Below are positions 33,657-43,387 of a DNA stretch of 64,000 nt, piece by piece. The stretch's first letter is position 1. Each line of letters begins with the position of its first letter. The position numbers were made by a program, and so were the translations under genes. Source of the DNA: Dyadobacter jiangsuensis (lineage in GTDB: Bacteria; Bacteroidota; Bacteroidia; Cytophagales; Spirosomataceae); assembly GCF_003014695.1 (NCBI RefSeq), contig NZ_PYAS01000008.1, forward strand, positions 248,001 to 312,000, written 5' to 3'. The notes beneath the pieces were generated by a model. It made no database searches. It was not told the DNA's origin and worked only from the letters and a program-made list of their open reading frames with translations.

Positions 33657-35828
33657 ATGAAACCACAGGATATTTCCCGTCGTGATTTCCTTCGCCAGGC
33701 CAGCTGGTCGGGCGCTGGACTGACGCTTGCTGCGTATTTGCCTGCGAATGGTCAAACGCACCCGTTGATTATTAATCCCGTTGCCGAAGAATTCGTTTCA
33801 GGTACAGAACTGATGTCCTGGATTTCGATCAGCCCGGCAGGCAAAGTAACACTGATGTGCAATCGTTCCGAAATGGGCCAGGGGACGTTTCAGGCATTAC
33901 CACAAATGCTCGCCGAAGAACTGGAAGTAGTGCTGGACGATGTTGAGATCGTTTTTGCACCGGCTAATCCCGAAAAATACGGCCCGCAGCCGCAAGAAGG
34001 CAGTTTTTCAGTCCGCGGATGGGCGCCCCGGCTTCTGCGCGCGGGTGCATGCGCACGTGAAATGCTGGTCGAAGCGGCTGCAACAGAATGGAATATTTCG
34101 AAAAATGAATGTTATGCCGAAAATGGGATGGTTATCAGCCGGAAAACCCAAAAGAAGCTCACCTACGGCGCATTGGTGGAAAAAGCGGCGAAACTTAAAC
34201 CGCCCGCCGAAGTAATTCTTAAAAAGCGATCTGATTATAAAATTATCGGCAAATCTCCCCCCCGAAAGGATATCCCATTGAAAACCAATGGATCTTCCTT
34301 ATTTGGATTAGACAAAAAACTACCGGGAATGCGATATGCCGTAATCGAGCGCAGCAGGCGGTTCAGGGAAACTGTAAAGGGCTTCGACGATTCGGAAACG
34401 CGAAAAGTGCCGGGTGTCTTGCATGTTTTCAAGGTAAAAAGGCCCGTGTTTTCTCAATACTGCGAAGGTGTCGCGGTCGTTGCCGATTCGCTTTGGGCAG
34501 CCATGCAGGGGCGAAAAGTGTTGAAAGTAGATTGGAATGATCCTGATTTTGTACTCCCCAACACCGCATCGCTCGAAAATCAAATGCGCGAAAATCTTCA
34601 GATGATCGGTAACCACCCCAAATTCGAAACGGAATACGAGCAGTGCACGCAAAAACTGGAAGCCTCCTATGAGACGCCTTACCAGTCGCACAGCTGCATG
34701 GAGCCGCTCAATTGCATTGCCGACGTACGCGCCGACGGCATCGAAATATGGGGGCCGATACAGGAAGCCAACTGGATCCAGGCCGATTTAAGCCAACGAT
34801 TTAACATACCCGCTGAACGCGTGGCTGTGCATATGACATTTCTTGGCGGTGGGTTCGGCCGAAAGGCTTTCCCGGATTACCCTTACGAGGCTGCATTCAT
34901 TTCGAAAGAAATACAAGCGCCCGTACAGGTGGTATGGACGCGCGAAGACGACATGACAGTGGGTCCCTTCCGCCCCGGCGCATTTTACACATTAAAAGGT
35001 GGCCTCGACGCCGGGGGCAACATCCACGCTTTCCAGGCTAATACCGCAACCCAATGGATCGGACAGGAATGGTCCGCGAGCCCACCTTCCGCCCCGGAGG
35101 CTGCTGGCTACAACACCGGTGATTTTGAGGGATTACTGCATCCCTACCGGCAGGGAATCCCGCATTACAGCTTCGGAGGCGCGGGCATACACTCGCCTAT
35201 ACCCGTGATGTGGTGGCGCTCCGTGTACGCGTCCACGCACGGATTCGCGTGCGAGAGCTTTATCGATGAAATGGCCCATTTGGCACGCAAAGATCCCATG
35301 GCGTTCCGACGAGCCCATTTGCCCGACCCGCGGTATCAGGCGTTGATTGACCGCATGGTGGAGTTAACCAGTTGGCAGTCCCGGGGCAAAAACCAGGGAT
35401 GGGGCGTCGCATTTACAGAATGCTTCACCGGCCTATGCGGCCACGCCGTGAAAGTAACGCGGAACACGGAAGGGAAAGTAAGGATTGAAAAAGTGATAGC
35501 GCTGATAGACTGCGGGTGGTACGTAAACCCCGACATTATCCGTGCGCAGGTCGAAGGCAGTATTGTCATGGCCCTAGGCGCCGCCACTATGCATGCGACG
35601 ACATTCGAAGATGGGAAGGCCATTCAGCAGAATTTCGACACCTACCCTATGCCACGCATCGCCGACATCCCGCCTATTGAGGTACACATCATGGAGAACG
35701 ACGAGAAACCCGGCGGTGTGGGTGAGCCGGGGCTGCCTACGTTTGCCCCGGCCCTTGCCAATGCTATTTTCGACCTCACGGGCCGGCGTATCCGCCGGCT
35801 TCCATTCAGCCTCGATGAAATCTCGTAA
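33657..35828 (+). CDS. Molybdopterin-binding large subunit of an isoquinoline-1-oxidoreductase-like enzyme
   Basis: A 723-residue protein starting with a Tat signal (SRRDFLRQASWSGAGLTLAA), so it is exported folded to the periplasm with its small subunit. It has the two-part aldehyde oxidase/xanthine dehydrogenase fold with the molybdopterin-binding stretches MTFLGGGFGRKAF (near residue 410) and GGVGEPGLPTFAPALANAIF near the C-terminus, the latter containing the catalytic-type Glu. There is no FAD subunit, so electrons probably leave through a cytochrome c. A cytochrome c protein gene lies convergently 3 nt away. Confidence 0.9.
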   Translation: MKPQDISRRDFLRQASWSGAGLTLAAYLPANGQTHPLIINPVAEEFVSGTELMSWISISPAGKVTLMCNRSEMGQGTFQALPQMLAEELEVVLDDVEIVFAPANPEKYGPQPQEGSFSVRGWAPRLLRAGACAREMLVEAAATEWNISKNECYAENGMVISRKTQKKLTYGALVEKAAKLKPPAEVILKKRSDYKIIGKSPPRKDIPLKTNGSSLFGLDKKLPGMRYAVIERSRRFRETVKGFDDSETRKVPGVLHVFKVKRPVFSQYCEGVAVVADSLWAAMQGRKVLKVDWNDPDFVLPNTASLENQMRENLQMIGNHPKFETEYEQCTQKLEASYETPYQSHSCMEPLNCIADVRADGIEIWGPIQEANWIQADLSQRFNIPAERVAVHMTFLGGGFGRKAFPDYPYEAAFISKEIQAPVQVVWTREDDMTVGPFRPGAFYTLKGGLDAGGNIHAFQANTATQWIGQEWSASPPSAPEAAGYNTGDFEGLLHPYRQGIPHYSFGGAGIHSPIPVMWWRSVYASTHGFACESFIDEMAHLARKDPMAFRRAHLPDPRYQALIDRMVELTSWQSRGKNQGWGVAFTECFTGLCGHAVKVTRNTEGKVRIEKVIALIDCGWYVNPDIIRAQVEGSIVMALGAATMHATTFEDGKAIQQNFDTYPMPRIADIPPIEVHIMENDEKPGGVGEPGLPTFAPALANAIFDLTGRRIRRLPFSLDEIS

Positions 35829-35830
35829 CC

Positions 35831-38593
35831 CTATTTTCCCGAAAGGGATTTGATATACAGAATCACCGATTCTATATCATTATCCGAAAGCACGCCCACA
35901 AACGACGGCATTTCTTCATTGTAACCTTTGATAATGCGTTTCGATGGCGTCAGGATCGACTCGCGCAGGTATGCCTCGTCGGCGATTACCTTGGTACCGT
36001 CGTCAAAAGTGCGCTCCGATTTGTACAAATTCTGGAACGGCGGGCCGTACATGCCTTTTGTGCGGGTACCCTCCGAATGGCAACCGGCGCAGGCCATTTT
36101 CTGGAATATTTCACGACCTTTCTCGGCCGAAGCAGCCGTTTCCGCCACGGCAACGGTGGGCGTTTCAGGACGTTTGGCATTCAGCAATGCAAGATCGACA
36201 CCGTCGAAGCCTTTCAAATCCACGTCAGTCGATTGATTGATAGTAAACCAAAACTGGTCGTTCACCTTTTTACCGTCCGCAGCCTGCAAATGGTAGGTTA
36301 CTTCCATTTGCATAACCTCCGTCATTTCGGGTACAAGCAGCAACACGCTTTTACGGTCGGCGGACAAATAAGAGGCCGCCACATGCATAATTTCCTGCCC
36401 CGTTGAGCCGTCGAGCTTGAAATGCCCTGAGCCATATTCCTCGGTGCGCTTGTAATTCCATCTCTTCACTTCAAAGTTCTTCGGATCGCTCGCAACGGCT
36501 TTGTCCAGCGGCGAATCGAACCGCAGTACAATCCCCTGCTTACCAGCCCGGAAATGGTTGGGCAGATAGCTCGGCTTGCCGGTATAGCGGAGCCTTAGTA
36601 ATGCGCTGATACCATTCGAGCTCGAACCCCAGAGATTGAAACCAGCCACATACAGTTGCTCATCTACCGGATTCATTGCTCCTTTCGAAGTAGGCGCCGG
36701 GTAATGCGCATTAATCACCGACACGCCGCCTTGAACGACGCTGGTAGTACTGTCGATCAACACGCGGAATAAGCCGGGCCGGCCGAAAGAAAAGTGAATC
36801 AGGTTACCATTCAATGGTCCCATTTTGGAACTGGTAGCCCAAACCTGGCTGATCGCCGAGCGGTCGACGCTGTGAGGTATCCAGGTCAATGGCGGGGTTA
36901 CGGTCGGATTATCCTTGCGATGCAATGTGGGCTCCACTCCGAAATAATCACCTTGATGAATTACAAAAATCGGTGTGGAGGGCACGAAGTTACCTTGCTG
37001 GTCGGAGGCTGTAAGAATGCCTTTGGTAGGATGCATTCCCAGATAGGGCCCGCGTAAACCGGTTGCCACTACTTCGGCACTGCGCCCGTCCAATGAAATT
37101 TTCATAACAGTACCGTTTTCATCCGAGCCTGCACGGAAACCTTTACCTGTAACCTTCGTCATACCAGGCCCATTACTCAAACTACCGCCCTTCGCAATGT
37201 AAAAACGGCCGTCCGGCGCGGTAACCAGGTCCCCCGCCCACTCGCGCGACTCGGCCGACTGCCCCATGACGTTCGAAAAGTTCTCGTAGTAGTCGGCCAC
37301 GCCATCGTTGTTCAGATCATGGAAATGAACAATGCCGTTTCTGTCAAAAACATAAATTTGTTCCTTCACGATCTCGATGCTCATCGGCTCGTGCAACCCC
37401 GAGGCAAAGCGCCGCCATTTCAAATTTTGGAGGTTTTTGTCAATACCCTCAACCGTCCAAACGTCTCCCTCGAAAGTAACAACAGCCGCTCTCCCATCCT
37501 TAAAAAAAGCGACATCAGCCACACGCACATTCCTTTTCCATGGATTGTTCAGAGGCAATGTAAGCTGATCGGTCACGAATGCGGCGGTATCGGGGGCAAG
37601 TTTTCCTTGTGTCACCACCGTTTCCTTCCACAATGCAGGTCCGCCCTCTTTGAAATCTGGCAATGGCATCTGTTTGGTTTTGGCAAACTTCTCAAATGCC
37701 TTTTTATTTTTGGAAAGTCCTTTCCAGATAGCAATTGTCGCTTCACCGGATGCCGGTACGTTTACAGTCAGGTATTTCCCTTCCGCCACACCCGGCTGCC
37801 AGCTCGGCTTGCCTTTGCCCAAAATCGCTACGGCGGTAACAGTATCCTTATTCGCACCCTGATACACGTAGGCAATGCGCCCCTTCACTTCACTGCCGGT
37901 AGCATTGTCTATTTCAGCGGCGGTCAGAAACAAACCGGTGGAAACCTCGCCGGCTTGAATAGTACGGGTAAATGCCACGCCGCCATCGAATTTGGCGCTT
38001 CCGGGAAGTTCATAAATTCGCGCTTTCCCTACTGAATAATCGAGTATGGATTGTTTCCCGTAAACATACACGCCATTATAACGCCCCTGTTCTGCCGCAA
38101 GCGGCTTCCAGGTAGGCGGCAGCGACTGATCGGTGCGGTATTGCGGCTTCCCGGTCGACCAGCCCGCATAGGCGCCTGTGGCAAGCACGGGTGCGCTGGG
38201 GACGGTGGCGATATTATTGTTTTTATTAAAAAAATCCTTGTACGAAACCTGCGCCATCAGTACCATCGGCAGAAACTTGCCCGTCCACGCCACCGACCAG
38301 CGCAGCAAATCAGTATCGAAGCATGCGTAAGCGCTGTCGCCCAGCTGCAATGCGAGTGTGCGCGCAGCCTGATTGTCTTTCGGGAAACCTCCACCCAGTT
38401 TACGGGCGTCCACAGAGGTTGAAATGTAAGGAAACCCGGGTTCGACAAATGAAGCCAGTTGCAGTGAATCGGGACGATCGGAAGCGGTGTTGCGGGTGTA
38501 GGTGTAGCCCGTCATCAGCACGGACGCCAGTGTAATGCCGCCCAGCAGAGCGAGGCCCCACCGTTTGCCCTGGTACTTTGAAATGTTAAGCAT
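35831..38593 (-). CDS. DUF6797 domain protein with C-terminal cytochrome c
   Basis: The 920-residue protein starts with a signal or anchor helix (KRWGLALLGGITLASVLMTG). The DUF6797-like N-terminal region (FPYISTSVDARKLGGGFPKD, then LALQLGDSAYACFDTDLLRW) is followed by a beta-propeller-like middle part (VTAPDGRFYIAKGGS) and a cytochrome c domain with one CxxCH haem site (MACAGCH, about residue 835) and a distal Met in EMPSF. ATG 38593 is preferred; 17 codons upstream are less signal-like. It is a periplasmic electron carrier or c-type oxidoreductase, possibly for sugar or alcohol substrates; the DUF6797 role is unknown. Confidence 0.85.
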   Translation of the reverse strand: MLNISKYQGKRWGLALLGGITLASVLMTGYTYTRNTASDRPDSLQLASFVEPGFPYISTSVDARKLGGGFPKDNQAARTLALQLGDSAYACFDTDLLRWSVAWTGKFLPMVLMAQVSYKDFFNKNNNIATVPSAPVLATGAYAGWSTGKPQYRTDQSLPPTWKPLAAEQGRYNGVYVYGKQSILDYSVGKARIYELPGSAKFDGGVAFTRTIQAGEVSTGLFLTAAEIDNATGSEVKGRIAYVYQGANKDTVTAVAILGKGKPSWQPGVAEGKYLTVNVPASGEATIAIWKGLSKNKKAFEKFAKTKQMPLPDFKEGGPALWKETVVTQGKLAPDTAAFVTDQLTLPLNNPWKRNVRVADVAFFKDGRAAVVTFEGDVWTVEGIDKNLQNLKWRRFASGLHEPMSIEIVKEQIYVFDRNGIVHFHDLNNDGVADYYENFSNVMGQSAESREWAGDLVTAPDGRFYIAKGGSLSNGPGMTKVTGKGFRAGSDENGTVMKISLDGRSAEVVATGLRGPYLGMHPTKGILTASDQQGNFVPSTPIFVIHQGDYFGVEPTLHRKDNPTVTPPLTWIPHSVDRSAISQVWATSSKMGPLNGNLIHFSFGRPGLFRVLIDSTTSVVQGGVSVINAHYPAPTSKGAMNPVDEQLYVAGFNLWGSSSNGISALLRLRYTGKPSYLPNHFRAGKQGIVLRFDSPLDKAVASDPKNFEVKRWNYKRTEEYGSGHFKLDGSTGQEIMHVAASYLSADRKSVLLLVPEMTEVMQMEVTYHLQAADGKKVNDQFWFTINQSTDVDLKGFDGVDLALLNAKRPETPTVAVAETAASAEKGREIFQKMACAGCHSEGTRTKGMYGPPFQNLYKSERTFDDGTKVIADEAYLRESILTPSKRIIKGYNEEMPSFVGVLSDNDIESVILYIKSLSGK

Positions 38594-38726
38594 GTATGGT
38601 TCAGGTGATAAAAGAACAATTTTTAAAGTAATGCAAAATAGCAACTTACTGGATTACTAATGACCAATTTTCGGCACTGTATCCCTTACACCCGACGAAA
38701 AAGCCTTCCCATTGAAACTAAATCAA

Positions 38727-38734
38727 TATATTTG
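38727..38734 (+). promoter_or_regulatory. -7 box TATATTTG before the purine permease
   Basis: TATATTTG matches TAnnTTTG and lies 17 nt before the ATG. I see no well-spaced -33 TTTG, so the call rests on the -7 box alone. Confidence 0.4.
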
Positions 38735-38751
38735 AAATAAACCTGAACGAT

Positions 38752-40044
38752 ATGACCTTATTCTCCGGGCTTCGCAAAGAGCAAATCTCCACCGAAATCC
38801 TGGCCGGGATTTCCTCATTCCTGGCAACGGCGTATATCATCGTCGTCAACCCGTCGATCCTCAGCCAAACCGGCATGCCATTCTCCGCGGTGCTCACGGC
38901 TACGATACTGGTGTCATTTTTCAGCAGTCTGATGATGGGTCTTTATGCGAATAACCCTATCCTGGTCGCTCCCGGAATGGGTCTCAATGCATTTTTCACC
39001 TATACCGCCGTGCTTACCAACGGACTTTCCTGGCAAGTAGCGCTCGGAACGGTATTCTGGTCAGGAGTATTCTTTCTGATTCTATCCGCATTCAATATCC
39101 GCTCCTACATTGTCAAGGCTATTCCAAAACCGTTGCGTTTCGGCATTGCGGCGGGGATCGGGCTGTTTATCACGCTCATCGGCTTTGCGAATGCTAAATT
39201 CATCGTGCCTAATCCGGCGACGATGATCAGTCTGGGAAATCTTAATGCGCCGGCACTGACATTCATTGCGGGATTGCTCGTGACAGTCATTCTGCTGATC
39301 CGCAATGTCAAAGGCAGCATTCTGATCGGTATCGTCGTCACCAGCCTGCTTGCGTGGCCGATCGGACGGTGGTGGGGCGGACCGGAAACGGTCATTACCA
39401 TTGATCACATTGTTGCGAAACCCGATTTCAGCCTGCTTTTCCAGCTCGATTTCGTCAACTCCCTGAAATGGAGCCTCGCGCCGATCATTCTTGCATTTGT
39501 ATTTACCGACATGTTCGACTCCCTTTCCACGTTCGTCGGGCTAGCCGAGGCTTCCAACCTGCTGGATGAAAACGGGGAACCGCGCAATATCCGCCGTTCG
39601 CTGATGGTGGACGCCATTTCTACCACCATCGCAGGGCTCACCGGCAGCAGTCCGGGTACCGCCTACATTGAATCGGCCGTAGGAATCGAACAAGGTGGAA
39701 AAACAGGCCTGACGGCTGTCACGGGAGCCATTTTGTTCGTGCCGTTTCTGTTTCTTTCGCCATTGCTGAGCGCGGTGCCTTCCATCGCCACGGCACCTGC
39801 GTTGGTATTGGTAGGTGTTTTTATGATGAAACCCGTGATACGCATTAAATGGAATGACCTTTCGGAAGCGTTTCCGGCATTCCTGGCAATGGTACTGATC
39901 CCATTTACCTATTCCATTACCCAGGGTATTATCTGGGGATTTCTGAGCTGGACTGCCCTGAAATTGCTCACCGGGCGGGCTCGCGACATTAGTTTAGCCC
40001 TCATTATCATTGACATTTTCGCCATTCTGGCGCTGATTTTTTAA
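38752..40044 (+). CDS. NCS2 family purine permease (AzgA-like)
   Basis: A 430-residue membrane protein with about 12-14 helices. The diagnostic NCS2 AzgA-type motifs are present: ISSFLATAYIIVVNPSIL near the start, APGMGLNAFFTYTAVL, and SSPGTAYIESAVGIEQGGKT. AzgA-type carriers import adenine, guanine or hypoxanthine with protons. The exported nucleosidase gene 7 nt downstream would supply free purine bases in the periplasm, so the pair probably forms a salvage operon. Confidence 0.92.
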   Translation: MTLFSGLRKEQISTEILAGISSFLATAYIIVVNPSILSQTGMPFSAVLTATILVSFFSSLMMGLYANNPILVAPGMGLNAFFTYTAVLTNGLSWQVALGTVFWSGVFFLILSAFNIRSYIVKAIPKPLRFGIAAGIGLFITLIGFANAKFIVPNPATMISLGNLNAPALTFIAGLLVTVILLIRNVKGSILIGIVVTSLLAWPIGRWWGGPETVITIDHIVAKPDFSLLFQLDFVNSLKWSLAPIILAFVFTDMFDSLSTFVGLAEASNLLDENGEPRNIRRSLMVDAISTTIAGLTGSSPGTAYIESAVGIEQGGKTGLTAVTGAILFVPFLFLSPLLSAVPSIATAPALVLVGVFMMKPVIRIKWNDLSEAFPAFLAMVLIPFTYSITQGIIWGFLSWTALKLLTGRARDISLALIIIDIFAILALIF

Positions 40045-40051
40045 ACTCAAC

Positions 40052-40858
40052 ATGAAGAAAAATTCACTACTCACATTCCTCTTTCTACTCACCGTTCTTT
40101 CTGTAAAATCCCAAAGCATTACCGGCATTCTCGGCGCATTCCCGCCTGAACTGGTGTTGCTGGAAAGCGAAATGAGCCAGAAAAAAGATACCATTATCAG
40201 CCAGATCCGGTTCATCACCGGAGAACTGCGCGGCAGGCGTGTAGTCCTTGCCGAAACCGGCGTTGGGAAAGTCAATGCGGCCATTACCACCGTGATGATG
40301 ATCCAGCATTTCAAACCGCGCGAAATCGTATTTTCCGGGATTGCGGGAGGCGTTGATCCGGCATTGGCGCCGGGCGACCTGGTAATCGGGACACAGATTG
40401 CCTACCATGATTTCGGGCAAATCGACGATGCCGGAATGCACTACTGGGCCACGAAAAACCCGTTTACCCAAAAGGAAAATCCAATAAAATTCCACTGCGA
40501 TTCGGCATTGATCAGCAAGGCGCTTTCGGTTTCCAAAAGCCTGAAACTGGCCAAGGTGGAACGCGGGAACGGCAGCTTTGTGCCGGCTGTAAAAAAAGGC
40601 ATTATCGTTACCGGCGATCAGTTTATTTCCTCCGAAAAAACCACGCGGAGGCTACTGAAAGACCTGAATGCAGCCGCTACTGAAATGGAAGGCGCAGCCA
40701 TTGCGCAAACCTGCTATCAGCAGAACACGCCGTTCCTGATCATCCGAAGCCTGAGCGACAAAGCCGACGGTAAAGCCAAAGCGGATATGGACCAGTTTTA
40801 CAACGTCGCTGCACATAATGCTGCTACGCTAGTTATGGCCGTGATTGCGGAAAAGTAG
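40052..40858 (+). CDS. Exported MTA/SAH-type nucleosidase
   Basis: A 268-residue protein with a signal peptide (KKNSLLTFLFLLTVLSVKSQ), then the purine nucleoside phosphorylase/MTAN fold: GAFPPELVLLES at about 27-38 (equivalent of the catalytic Glu segment), SGIAGGVDPALAPGDLVIG, ATEMEGAAIAQTCYQQNTPF and IRSLSDKAD with the catalytic-type Asp. MTA/SAH nucleosidases cleave the glycosidic bond of adenosyl compounds. Most bacterial homologues are cytoplasmic, whereas this one appears exported. Its 3' end overlaps the convergent ClC gene by 26 nt. Confidence 0.88.
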   Translation: MKKNSLLTFLFLLTVLSVKSQSITGILGAFPPELVLLESEMSQKKDTIISQIRFITGELRGRRVVLAETGVGKVNAAITTVMMIQHFKPREIVFSGIAGGVDPALAPGDLVIGTQIAYHDFGQIDDAGMHYWATKNPFTQKENPIKFHCDSALISKALSVSKSLKLAKVERGNGSFVPAVKKGIIVTGDQFISSEKTTRRLLKDLNAAATEMEGAAIAQTCYQQNTPFLIIRSLSDKADGKAKADMDQFYNVAAHNAATLVMAVIAEK

Positions 40859-42134
40859 CCGCGGGCGCCTGCGCGTGTTTGACCTGATAAGTATAAACCG
40901 AATAGGGGAAAATAGCCGAGGCTACCCATTTGGACACGAGGCTCGCAACAACAATCGGTATGAAAAGGATGTAGTTATCGGCCAGCGCGCATACGAGGAA
41001 AATCGAGGTAAATGGCGCGTGGATACTTCCGCTGAGCACCGCCGCCATTCCTATCAGTACAAAATTGACGGGGATCAGGCCCAGGCCGAAGAAGTGATTG
41101 AGCACAACGCAGACAATCAAACCCAAAAAAGCGCCGATAAACAGGCTCGGCGCGAAAACGCCTCCGTCACCGCCCGCGCCTAGTGTTACCGACGTCGCGA
41201 CCGGCTTCAATAACAGTACGGCAAGCAACGGCAGTACCACGGCCAATGCAGGTGCATCGGCATGCCGGAAAACGTGCTTGATGCCCTCATAACCTTCTCC
41301 ATACAGGTTTGGTACGAAGAAAATCATCGTAGAAATCAGCAGCGACCCGCCAATAATGCGGATGTAATCGTTTTGCAGCGAACCGAAAAATTTCTTAAAA
41401 AACAACACGCATTTGGTGAGGTAAACCGAGTTGAGGCCAGCCAAAACGCCCAGCAGGACCATGTAAGGCAATGCTTCGGTACGCCAGCTGGTCACGCTGA
41501 AATGGAAAACCTGTTTGTAGAAGAAAAACCGGGTAATGAGATAAGACGAGAGTACGGCGGTAATCACAGCTGCCGTATGAAGTTTGCTTTTTCTTCTCGT
41601 AAACACCTCAAATGCGAATAGAAAACCGGCAACAGGCGCATTGAAAAGCGCCGTCACACCCGCGGCCAGCCCCGCGCATACGAGATCCGTCCGGTACTTG
41701 CGCAGGTAGCTCACTTTCCGGCTCGACAACGCGCCGATAGCCGCTGTGGACACCACCGTGGAAACCTCAATTCCCGTGGAGCCTCCGAAAATCACCGTCA
41801 GCAAGCCATTGAAATAATGCGAGGGAATCTTGTAGGCGGGCAAAGTGTGGGCATTTTTGTTAATCGTGTCCAGCACCTCCTTGATTCCTTTATTCGCTTT
41901 GTTATGAAAAAGAAAATAGCGCAGTAAGTGGATAGTCGTGAGGCCAATCAGCGGAATAATGAATATCAGGTAACGATTATGCCGCAAATTTTCCAGAAAT
42001 GCTTCCTCATAATGCTCTGTGATCACTTTGAGGGTGTCGGCCACCAATGCTGAAAAAACACCGGTTGCTGCCGCTGCAAGTACTACCGCTACTACCCTTT
42101 GGGATTTTTTAACCTTATATGAATTCAATTCCAT
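40833..42134 (-). CDS. ClC-type chloride channel or antiporter, divergent motifs
   Basis: A 433-residue membrane protein with about 12 helices and several ClC family landmarks: NAPVAGFLFAFEVFTRRK (with the conserved Glu, equivalent of E203 of CLC-ec1), and AGGDGGVFAPSLFIGAFLG (GxFxP region). However, the GSGIP block is replaced by NKGIKE, and the GREGP block by GSTGIE, so the gating Glu equivalent to E148 appears to be Thr. Such changes often mark channel-type rather than H+/Cl- antiporter behaviour, but this is inference. No CBS domain follows. It overlaps the nucleosidase gene. Confidence 0.82.
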   Translation of the reverse strand: MELNSYKVKKSQRVVAVVLAAAATGVFSALVADTLKVITEHYEEAFLENLRHNRYLIFIIPLIGLTTIHLLRYFLFHNKANKGIKEVLDTINKNAHTLPAYKIPSHYFNGLLTVIFGGSTGIEVSTVVSTAAIGALSSRKVSYLRKYRTDLVCAGLAAGVTALFNAPVAGFLFAFEVFTRRKSKLHTAAVITAVLSSYLITRFFFYKQVFHFSVTSWRTEALPYMVLLGVLAGLNSVYLTKCVLFFKKFFGSLQNDYIRIIGGSLLISTMIFFVPNLYGEGYEGIKHVFRHADAPALAVVLPLLAVLLLKPVATSVTLGAGGDGGVFAPSLFIGAFLGLIVCVVLNHFFGLGLIPVNFVLIGMAAVLSGSIHAPFTSIFLVCALADNYILFIPIVVASLVSKWVASAIFPYSVYTYQVKHAQAPAATFPQSRP

Positions 42135-42277
42135 TGCCTTATCTTGAATCGGAGAAATTCAACACTCTCCTTTAAAGGTAACGCCGACCGGTAGTTTTGA
42201 CGTTCCCACTGCTTTATAATTCGCTGCGCGAATGCGCGCTGTCCATTCATTGTCAACTCGTTAAACGCACATAAACC

Positions 42278-43387
42278 ATGAAGAAAGTTTACTTCCTGTT
42301 GGCGGCACTTGCAGGGCTCGTGTTTCTCGCCAACACTTCACGCGTGAAGCCAGCCAAATACGGCATGGCAGTGGGCAATCCGGAAATCCGCTCAATCAGC
42401 GGACTCGCTTTCGGCCCCGACGGAGTATTACTGGTAGGCGATTCCAAAAGTGCAACAGTTTTTGCGATCGACACCAAAGATGCGACAGCCAATGCAAATT
42501 CTCAACCCATTGAAATCAAAAACATTGACCAGAAAATAGCAGCTTTACTGGGAACAGAAGCGGCTAACATCAGTATTCAGGACATGGCCGTAAACCCGGT
42601 TTCCAAAAGCATCTACTGCGCCGTGCAAAGTGCCGACGGCACACCGGTTCTGTTCAAAATTATCGGCGACAAAATCGAAGCAGTCAGCACGAAGAACGTT
42701 CCGTTTTCGAGTCTGGCGCTTAACAATGCTCCTGCGGAAAACGCGAAAGACAAACGTGGTAATTCTGTGAGGGTTTCGGCCATTTCGGATATCGGTTTTG
42801 CGGACGGAAAAGTGCTCGTGAGCGGGCTTTCAGGCCAGGAGTTTAATTCAACTTTCCGCAGCATTCCTTTTCCTTTTACTAACAAACAGGACCAGTCGAC
42901 ATTGGAAATTTACCACGCCGCCCATGGCAAGTATGAGACGCTCGCACCGATCCGCACATTCACAACGGCTGAAATTAAAGGAAAAAAATACCTGGTAGCG
43001 AGCTATACCTGCACGCCGCTGGTTCTTTTCCCAATGGATGAGCTCAAACCCGGTATGCATGTAAAGGGCCGTACCGTAGCGGAAATGGGAAGCGGCAACT
43101 CCCCTATCGACATGGTAACGGTAAGCAAAGGCGGAGAGTCATTCCTGATGATGTCCAACTCGGCCCGGCCCGTTTTCAAAGTAAAATACAAAAGTATTGA
43201 GGCCTACCAGGGCTCGCTGACCACGCCTGTGGAAGAAAGTTTCGCGACCGCGGGCGTCGATTTCGTTTCGCTGCCCGTGACAAACGTGATCCAGATGGAC
43301 AAGCTGGACGATTCACGCATGGTCATTCTGCAACGGCGGTCGAACGGCAGCCTCGACCTTTGGACTTCGAGTGAAAGGTATTTGTAA
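42278..43387 (+). CDS. Exported beta-propeller-like protein, function unknown
   Basis: A 369-residue protein with an N-terminal signal peptide (KKVYFLLAALAGLVFLANTS). The mature part has propeller-type blades (SGLAFGPDGVLLVGDSKSAT, DMAVNPVSKSIYCAVQS, DIGFADGKVLVSGLSG). I do not recognise a named family. The following lipoprotein gene starts 17 nt inside this gene with a GTG, so the two are translationally coupled and likely work together in the periplasm. Confidence 0.7.
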   Translation: MKKVYFLLAALAGLVFLANTSRVKPAKYGMAVGNPEIRSISGLAFGPDGVLLVGDSKSATVFAIDTKDATANANSQPIEIKNIDQKIAALLGTEAANISIQDMAVNPVSKSIYCAVQSADGTPVLFKIIGDKIEAVSTKNVPFSSLALNNAPAENAKDKRGNSVRVSAISDIGFADGKVLVSGLSGQEFNSTFRSIPFPFTNKQDQSTLEIYHAAHGKYETLAPIRTFTTAEIKGKKYLVASYTCTPLVLFPMDELKPGMHVKGRTVAEMGSGNSPIDMVTVSKGGESFLMMSNSARPVFKVKYKSIEAYQGSLTTPVEESFATAGVDFVSLPVTNVIQMDKLDDSRMVILQRRSNGSLDLWTSSERYL

